Program-made: the position numbers and the translations under genes | Source of the DNA: Chlorops oryzae | Taxonomy: Eukaryota; Arthropoda; Insecta; Diptera; Chloropidae | Length of the DNA: 64,000 nucleotides | Direction: 5' to 3' | Assembly (NCBI GenBank): GCA_020466095.1 | Contig: CM035808.1 | Span: 23,202,296-23,266,295 of the forward strand | The notes under the pieces: generated by a model | The model's input: the letters and a program-made list of their open reading frames with translations, nothing else | What the model was told of the DNA's origin: nothing | Databases searched by the model: none | Part shown: positions 57,246 through 64,000 of the stretch, piece by piece | Position numbering within the stretch: position 1 is the first letter of the stretch | How the letters are laid out: each line of letters begins with the position of its first letter

Positions 57246-60200
57246 TCATGCCACCGGGTTTTCATTGTTCATTGGCGTTTGTTTAATATCGATATGAACC
57301 AATAAAGAAGCCAATTCCAATTCTTCGCTGAATTTATTTCTTAATGTTACACTGCGATATCCCTTTCGAATGCAATTTACAGGATAACTTGCTTGCGCAA
57401 GGAAATGTGTCTCAGCAAACATATCCTCATCGAGTACCTCAAAACGTAGAATAGCCAAATGTGGTGATTTTACCGAAAAGACACAAGTTTCATTCCAAAT
57501 AGGATTGAATCCATTTTCACTAACTTTTGTTCGATGTTTAATACCTGAGTCGAAACCGGTTCCACATACTTCAATCACCACAAGGGGATTATTCGATTTT
57601 CCACCGCGAAATAGATGGCGAGCTGCAATTATACGTATTGTTAAAGTCTTCTCTTCGAACGTGTTCAACGATGCTGCATTATTTGGATCGAAGCCTTCAG
57701 TTTGCATAAATTTCGGTTTCAAAAGATAACCACATTGACCGTTATCACGGAATTTGGCCTGATTTAATTGCATGGCTTTATCGCCAGTTTGATAGTTCAG
57801 TGCTATCATTTGGGAACCGACATTCCAAAATGGTATCGGGTTGAAATTTGATGAGTCCAATCGCTGTCCTTTGGGATAAACGCGACTAATTTGATTTCGA
57901 TGATAAGAGATAATTAGAAACATATTTTGCTGAAGGAATAATTTCTCTGCTTTGGTTTCAGGAAAGCTAGACATTTCATAAAAGACCCATGAATGCTCTC
58001 GGAATGGTACACTTCGAAAATATATAATTAAATCAGACATTTCTTTTGCTACGCGTGCTGAGCGTTCTTTTTTGCGGCGTTCAGTTGCCAATTGATTGGC
58101 AATTTGCGCTGCCTCCTGTATGGCCTTAATCCATTCGTAGGCCAATTCCTGATTATCGAATCCGATAACGAAAGAATTTTGTGTTGTCGGTGTTTGAATT
58201 TCTAACGTCATCAATATATTTTGCTCATTCGATTCAAACAAGGATGCGATTGCCCCTTGAATTTCAATTGAATCTGTATGCGAATAGCTTTCACCGCTGT
58301 TCTCACTGTTAAAGGTGTTGTAATCATCGATAGCGCTGTCTATGACCTGCAACGTATAAATTAAAAATTTTTTTTTTTTTGTTTCTTCCATGAAATCCTT
58401 CTAATAGACGTCGTTTTTTTTTTAACAAAAAAAAAAATATGCATACCTTAACATAGTTCGCAGGAAAATGACGCTGAATCATGCCGCCATAGTCTCCACG
58501 CCACCACATAGTGCTATTTCTTTGGACATTCGTTATAATAGCATGTTTTGGGAATGATAACTCATCGGGCTTATCTGCTTTGTAGCTATATAACGCCTTG
58601 CAAGTAACTCGATCGTTCAGACATGGATCCATATAGCTTGATGCATCACCGAAGTCATTGCCGTTTTGATGCTCCAGCATTGCTTGACAAGCGAGTAATT
58701 TCTGCCGCAGCATTTCCTGCGAAACTGGATACAGAAGCTTAACATTACGATAGAGCGGAGTACGTGTATAATGATTGACCAACGATACTAATGATTCGAA
58801 TTGCGTTGTGTCGACTATATAAAGTCGACCTTCTTGTATAATGCGACAATGCTTGACTTTACGATTTATTGTGAATGAAATCACAAAAGCATTCGAGCTC
58901 TGTACCGATGGCCGCACAAGAAACGATCCAACATCTAGTTTTATGAGAACTTGTTCGGCTTGTTCTTTGGTTGTGTTCGGATGAAACCATTCTTGCGATT
59001 CATGTTTTTTTGGTTGAGGTACTGGCTCTTTCAATGTTATGGAGAACTCAGAGCTGCGTAACATATTTTTACGATAGTAAACTATAAGCGAGTAAAGCGA
59101 ATCGAAGACGAAATTATCAACTAAGTAATATTTTGTTGTGCCATTTTCATGTTTCAGTTTTATGCGACAATGATTCGGACGATTGCGACGCCAAAATGAA
59201 AGACTGTAATCGCCAACGAATGTTGCAGATTCACGAACAAGGAACGTTCCATCACCCAAATGTTTGTAGGCCTCTAGTAGCTCATCAGCTTCTTGCCGGC
59301 CACCTTCAAGACAATAAATTTTGCGTGATAATGAAAATAAACTATGAAGCATTATTGTATAAATGTGTCGGCACTGGCACTTAATGTCCATTGAAGAGAT
59401 CTGATGTTGAAGACAATAAAGCGTGAACTCACCTTCCAGTTTTCCGTGAAACCAATTTTCACCAAAATGCAGTTCATCATTAATTAAATGATCCTTTTGC
59501 TTTGGTAAGATCGCCGTCGAGAATGCGTTTTGTGCGTTGTTATCATCGTCGTCACGCTGATCTGCAGTTTCGGACGAGTAGATGAGTTGTTGCTGGGTTA
59601 ATACAAATTGATATAGATTCCATGTTTTATCCACTGGATCTTTAAAGTAAAGCATTCCTTTTTTCAGATAATTCCGTGCATTATCATTTTCGTCGCCAGC
59701 TCCGCCGCTTATAGACGAACGACTGCCTATGCTTAAAGATGACATGGCTGAACCGCTACTAATTGCTGAACTACCAGAATTGTCTTCGAATTCTGGCAGC
59801 TTTTTATGTTTAAGTATTATTTTATATCGCAGTTGATATGGTGACGGCAACTGCGTTTCTGTCCGATCGCAACGCTGAGTTAATAACATATCACCAAAAA
59901 CCTACAATAGAGTATAGTTTTTATTTATTTATTAAAAAGAAAAACTCCTGTCGTTTTTCACATATGTAGCATTGCTGCTGTAGTTCTCGTTTTACCTCAA
60001 TAAGTGCCTGCGCCATATTTCTCTGTTGTTCCAATGAGCAATTTTGTTCGATAGACAATATAACTGGATACTCCGATGTCACAAAAGCATGTTCCTTTAT
60101 TGTTTTAATAACGTCTTTGAATTTTATTTTCGACGTCATTGTATGTCCGTGAAATATATTGGGTAAATTATCTGGCCCATTCCAGCAGTCAAGCTCAATG

Positions 60201-61261
60201 CAACGGCAACCCATTCTTAGAGCGCGTGCATAAGCTTCACAAGAAGATTCGCTAGAGAATTGATCGCCCGTTAGATAAGTATTATGCGATGATGCGATCC
60301 AATACGATGACAATGATTGTTTCATATCCATATAGATACGATCGGAATTTGGATCCCAAACGTCGTTTTGTTTGGAGAAAAGAAAATCAAGGAATTCGCT
60401 CGAAGTCAGAAAAGGTTCTTCTACATCACGTTCGATGTCTTGTATAAAATCGCGTATAAAATTCGATACACTCGAAGCATCATCCCAAGTACTTAATTCA
60501 CGTTGTTCTTTTTGCAGAAAGCTTTGGAATTCATGCAGCGTTACTGTTTGCTTGCCATTGGAACAGGCAAATTCACCAGGAACATGCGAAATGTATGCTT
60601 CCAAGAAATTTGCTGGTAGTTCAAGCAATTTTCGATACAATCGTGAGAAGTCATCAAAGCGTAAATCATTTTTCCGACGAACATCATCTTCCGAGCAGTA
60701 TTCCATTACTTTACTAGTCGAGATTTTACAGCCCAGAGTCGAGATTAAAAATGACTTAAAGTCCTTTACGGTAACCTGACCGCCATCCTTTGGTGATTGT
60801 GTATTAGCGTTCTCAATGGAATAGAATTCTCGACGTAGCCAACGTTCCACCTGCAGTGGATAAGGTGCGTTTGTTGTGTCTTTAACCATGTAACGTAGGC
60901 CACGCACCCAGTTTTCTGCTTCAAGCTCAGACAGCGCAACGACGGAAAACGCTTTTAACTTGAAAGAACTGCCATGCAAGAGTACAAAGCATTTTCCAGC
61001 TTCAAAACGTTCGTCGGGACAGTTGCGGAATTCTTTGGAGTTTTTTCCAGTTCGTATTTCGCGGACTTCACGCAATTCCAGAGATCCTTCGAATTCCGTA
61101 CGCGGGTTAGCTGATAACGGCGACCACAACAGTTGCCTGGTTTCACGAATTAATATCAGTCTTCTTTGCTCTGGGCGACGTTGCTTCATTGTTGTGATGA
61201 TGGTGCCACGCTCCAGCAAGCAAATGGTCTGCTCCATCTCACTTAACGGTAGGAAATTCAT
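57246..61261 (-). CDS. sl: phospholipase C gamma (small wing)
   Basis: PLC-gamma hydrolyses PIP2 to IP3 and diacylglycerol downstream of receptor tyrosine kinases, at the plasma membrane. Four exons fit: 61261-59996, 59901-59433, 59303-58447 and 58346-57246, giving 1230 residues (fly PLC-gamma ~1236). Domain order: N-terminal PH (from about residue 10), EF-hand region, X-box with catalytic His in ASSHNTYLTGDQ (His about 326) and NIFHGHTMTS (about 371), split PH, N-SH2 (NWFHGKLEG then GTFLVRESATFVGDYSLSFW), C-SH2 (EWFHPNTTKEQAEQ, GSFLVRPS), SH3 (CKALYSYKADKPDELSFP, FPANYVK), second half of PH, Y-box (MSDLIIYFRSVPF), and C2 (LTIRIIAARHLFRGG, NPIWNETCVF). The intron at 59304-59432 has consensus splice sites but is 129 bp long and stop-free, so an unspliced reading also stays open; retention would insert 43 residues into N-SH2. 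Confidence 0.95.
59304..59432 (-). other. sl: 129-bp stop-free, frame-preserving intron inside the PLC-gamma N-SH2 domain
   Basis: On the minus strand the exon ends CTGGAAG at 59433, followed by donor GTGAGT. The acceptor TGTCTTGAAG ends at 59304, and coding resumes with GTGGCCGG at 59303. Splicing joins HGKLEG directly to GRQEADELL, which matches the SH2 pattern of the family. The 43 translated codons (Cys/His-rich, for example QCRHIYTIM) do not resemble any SH2 segment. Confidence 0.85.
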
Positions 61262-61743
61262 TTTAGGGCATTACTTTACGTCCGTTTTTTGGAGTTTCGC
61301 TGAAATTCTGTTTGTTTACGTAAAACGGCCTTCTAGTTCCAAAATTGCGACAATGCGAAAACACTGTGTGTACATTAGAGCTGCTGACAGTGCTGTCAGA
61401 CTCTTTAAAAGCGAAATCCCCCAATCTTGGAAAAATCCGTTTTTTTCATTAATTTTTCCCACGAAATTCCCTTACAAATCTTTGATTCGTTGAATTATTG
61501 AAAGTTCTATGGCCGCCATATAAAATAGGTCATAGCTAATATTTTTCAAAGCTTAGATCTCATATTTTATATGCGCCGTTTGCTCATAAAATTGAGTTTT
61601 TTTATGTGATTCGCTGGCGTAAATAAGCGAGATTTCGTTTATATGATTTCTCAGGCTATATATGTGCAAGAAAACGTGAATTTTTCGTCCACGAATATAA
61701 CGAGAAACCCCTATGATTCCGAAACAGTTTAATTCTTAAATAT
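61262..61743. other. upstream region of PLC-gamma
   Basis: This should contain the 5' UTR and promoter of the minus-strand PLC-gamma gene. No core promoter motif is clear, and no other gene is recognised. Confidence 0.4.
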
Positions 61744-62478
61744 TAGTGGTATTCAAGCAGGTGGTCATCTTGGGCATTTGGGCAAATTGGTTTGTATGGA
61801 AAATCGTTTCCGCAGCTGGGCAACTATTGCACATCGATTTTGATGTGCAACATTTGCCCGATTTTGTGTGCAAATGAGTGCTTTGGCGACCCTACAGTGT
61901 CAAATAAGTATGAATGTATGAAGAAATACAAAAACCATGATTTATAAAGTTCAATAAGTGAAATTGAATGAATGCCATGCATCTATTTCATAATACGACT
62001 ATCGTTTTTACAAATAAATATATTTTTTCCAAAAAATTTTTACATCTTAATTTTTTGATATCAATTATATCTGCGTAATATATGTAAATGTGAAGGACCA
62101 AACATGTTTGACTGTCCGTATGGAGCTTAAAAGCAAACAGCTGTTATCGTTGAATTTGTGCACTCGTTCTTCAGAGGCATATATTACTATATATGTCACT
62201 CTCATAGATTTTGGGCGGGACATTTCGCGCCAGTTAGAAAGAGATGTTACTCGGCAGGCAAAAAAAGAGCGAGAGAGAAATACTTTTGGTGAGTACCTAA
62301 GTGAAAAATGCTCATTTTGGTGGGTACCCAAGACCGTGTTGAAAAGAGTCAAAATAGAAACGGCTCCTGAGTGACATATATAGTTATATATGTTCAGAGG
62401 GTTGTTCATGCAAAAGTGCAAAATTTGCTAGTGCAAAATTTGCCCACTCCAATTGCCCCATCTGCTTGAATACCACTA
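61744..62478. mobile_element. 735-bp inverted-repeat element between PLC-gamma and mRpS6
   Basis: TAGTGGTATTCAAGCAG at 61744-61760 is the exact complement of CTGCTTGAATACCACTA at 62462-62478, with looser pairing continuing inward (GGGCAAATTGG against CCAATTGCCCC). If the element starts GTGGTATTC, it is flanked by TA. The 118- and 94-codon frames inside have no recognisable motif. The subsequent 62479-62910 has no gene and should include the mRpS6 promoter. Confidence 0.7.
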
Positions 62479-62910
62479 TTATTGTTATTATTTGGTAAGG
62501 GTTCGAAGACTAATTTTTCGTGGCACTGCGATCACTAGAGGAACAATTTCTTAAATTCATAAATAAGAGCTCATCATTAAAGTTTCGATAATTTTAAGGA
62601 TTGTTCCAAAAAATATCTAACTATTGGTAATTTCTTGGGCAAAAATTTTTTTTCCTCCAATGGATATTGAATTGAAAATTTTTGAGAGCTTGCAGTTCTA
62701 AAGAAAATTCAAAGTTTTTCTTTTATCAGTAAAAAAAAAATCCCTTTCTTTGTTCAAGGTGGCTAAAATAAAACCGTTTCCCATTTAGCCGTAAATTTTG
62801 TCAAAAAATACCACAAAAGGGGAAAAATACCACAATCTGACAGCACTGTTTTAAGTTATGAAATTGGTTTATAATATTCCACTAACTTCTTTTGAAAACT
62901 AACGAGCACT

Positions 62911-63414
62911 ATGCCTTCCTATGAATTAAACTTAGTCCTGCGGCAAATGACACGTGTAAGTATGAATTCACTCTTCTATCGAACAACGTTTCTTCAAGTC
63001 TATATTCCTTTGTAGCCGCAACTGATTTCAGTTCTCAAACGTACAACAGAATCGCTTTTGGATAAAGGAGGATTAATACGAAAGCTGGAAAATCTGGGCA
63101 CTCGTGCTTTGCCCTTTAAGATAAGCGAACATGGTTTGGTGCATCGTGAAGGATCATATTTTAATGTTTACTTTGACATAAGTCCATCAAAAATTGAAGT
63201 TCTATGGGAGGAATTCGGAAGAGATATTGACATAATAAGGAAGCACTTCTATAAGTTGCAAGAAAAGGAGAAGTTCGAATGTACATTACACGAAGAATTA
63301 TTGCCGCCCGCGTACCGTAAAGATGTCCAGGAAATGATCGAAATAGCAAAGCGTAAACAAAAGCCAAAGTACAATTATAATTCTGGACTGGATTACTATC
63401 CTTTTCAGAAATAG
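62911..63414 (+). CDS. mRpS6: mitochondrial small ribosomal subunit protein bS6m
   Basis: A component of the mitochondrial ribosome small subunit. Exon 1 (62911-62955) encodes MPSYELNLVLRQMTR and is followed by the donor GTAAGT. Exon 2 (63016-63414) continues PQLISVLKRTTESLLDKGG. The total is 147 residues, slightly longer than the ~125 of mammalian MRPS6. The S6 fold is recognisable from the first beta strand (YELNLVLR), GGLIRKLENLGTRALPFKI, and the HREGSYFNVYFDI strand; the C-terminus is Lys-rich (IAKRKQKPKYNYNSG). The frame used continuously from 63058 is only part of exon 2; the real start is the ATG at 62911, supported by the exon-1 peptide. It converges tail-to-tail with IntS7, 81 bp between stops. 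Confidence 0.92.
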
Positions 63415-63441
63415 TTTCCACAGATTGTTTTTTTTTTCCTT

Positions 63442-63485
63442 TTTATTCGATTATTAATAGCTTTTGGATATGGAATTGTAATAAA
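63442..63485. terminator. overlapping polyadenylation signals of convergent mRpS6 and IntS7
   Basis: AATAAA lies on the plus strand at 63480-63485, 66 bp past the mRpS6 stop. The complement TTTATT at 63442-63447 gives AATAAA on the minus strand, about 50 bp past the IntS7 stop. Since the stops are only 81 bp apart, the plus-strand signal lies within the minus-strand gene's 3' end, and the transcripts should overlap. Confidence 0.5.
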
Positions 63486-63495
63486 TGAATGACAT

Positions 63496-64000
63496 TCAAA
63501 ATCGCCGTGGTTGCAGAGCTGTATTCGCTGTATTTGTTGTTGCTTTCGAAGGATCGTCCAATACTCGTACGAGCATGGAACTCTTGGGACCAGTACACCA
63601 AGTAATACCGTTTTCATCCGTTACGAAAGTCTCCAAAGTGACTTGAAACTGACCGCCATTCGAAATGGGTAGTAAAAAGCTTCCCGAAAGGAAATCTCTT
63701 TGAGGCTTAACACTTTGAGTGAGCGTAACTGTGTCGTTGGGAAATTGTGCTTTATTTGCTTCGGCAACTGGACGTGGCGTTATCAGTTGAGATGTTAAGC
63801 TAAGCTGTACCATTTCTACGCCGCGGAAGAGTGAACGCTTCTTTCCATAATGCTGTATAACGCCTTCGACTTTGATAACTAAATTACTTCCAGATTGTAC
63901 GGAAATTGGTTCGCCCGGACTACGTGGCTGTGGACTCACGCTCAATTTGATTTGTGTTGATTGCAATGTTTGGAAGAAATAACGTGGCAGGCATATTGGC
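63496..64000 (-). CDS. IntS7: Integrator complex subunit 7 (deflated), C-terminal part, partial
   Basis: IntS7 belongs to the Integrator complex, which cleaves snRNA and other nascent RNAs in the nucleus. The visible C-terminal 167 residues run off the right edge and remain open there. They read PRYFFQTLQSTQIKLSVSPQ, then PGEPISVQSGSNLVIKVEGV, then FVTDENGITWCTGPKSSMLVRV, a beta-rich segment characteristic of the IntS7 C-terminus. The stop is at 63496. The first Met-like position inside is not the true start. It is convergent with mRpS6. Confidence 0.88.
   Translation of the reverse strand, partial: PICLPRYFFQTLQSTQIKLSVSPQPRSPGEPISVQSGSNLVIKVEGVIQHYGKKRSLFRGVEMVQLSLTSQLITPRPVAEANKAQFPNDTVTLTQSVKPQRDFLSGSFLLPISNGGQFQVTLETFVTDENGITWCTGPKSSMLVRVLDDPSKATTNTANTALQPRRF

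Noticed and set aside
58324..59889. Continuous 521-codon PLC-gamma frame as a single exon
   Set aside because: It reads through a consensus intron (59304-59432) that breaks the SH2 domain, and past the donor after the SH3 PANYVK segment. The spliced model restores family structure.

Overview
The window looks like nuclear DNA from a fly (Diptera, probably a higher fly outside Drosophila; family not determined). The genes are intron-containing, with short introns, consensus GT-AG junctions and strong AT bias. Their products read as fly-type orthologues: shaggy/GSK-3, an LRRC58-like protein, Tom22 (maggie), WASH subunit SWIP, PLC-gamma (small wing), mitochondrial bS6 and Integrator subunit 7. 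A mini-me-type element with paired (GACA)n and (TA)n tracts also fits a dipteran. No bacterial, organellar or tRNA/rRNA features were seen.

Layout. 1-4656: 3' end of shaggy (+) with two alternative C-terminal exons. 4657-8221: AT-rich, with no clear gene apart from one candidate tiny exon. 8222-19803: a large satellite of about 495 bp monomers arranged as two oppositely oriented arms. The arms meet at an 11-bp minisatellite plus a (TTG)n tract, and the right edge is closed by a short fold-back. 19804-23088: repeat-rich DNA with an inverted-repeat element and a diverged orphan copy of the satellite monomer. 23089-31581 (-): LRRC58-like gene with a 7.3 kb first intron full of small DNA transposons. 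32500-39900: transposon graveyard, including a 2.55 kb Transib element. 40290-41115 (-): unrecognised two-exon gene. 41771-42710: Tc1/mariner remnant and a MITE. 43706-44862 (+): 3' part of an unrecognised single-pass membrane protein gene. 45280-50103: nested MITEs and mini-me/DINE-like elements around Tom22 (48221-48850, -). 51002-55643 (+): SWIP, ten exons. 57246-61261 (-): PLC-gamma. 62911-63414 (+): mRpS6. 63496-64000 (-): 3' end of IntS7, convergent with mRpS6.

The genes do not form a functional cluster; they are housekeeping or signalling genes separated by transposon-rich spacers. The most striking item is the Transib element at 36447-39001. It is flanked by a perfect 5-bp GC-rich duplication. 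It carries a RAG1-like transposase C-terminus that keeps its catalytic glutamate. Its two ends each have a CACAGTG heptamer and an identical A-rich nonamer, spaced 23 bp on one side and 12 bp on the other, the same arrangement as V(D)J recombination signals. A second notable item is a 129-bp in-frame, stop-free intron inside the N-terminal SH2 domain of PLC-gamma.

All calls are from reading the sequence; no database search or alignment program was run.
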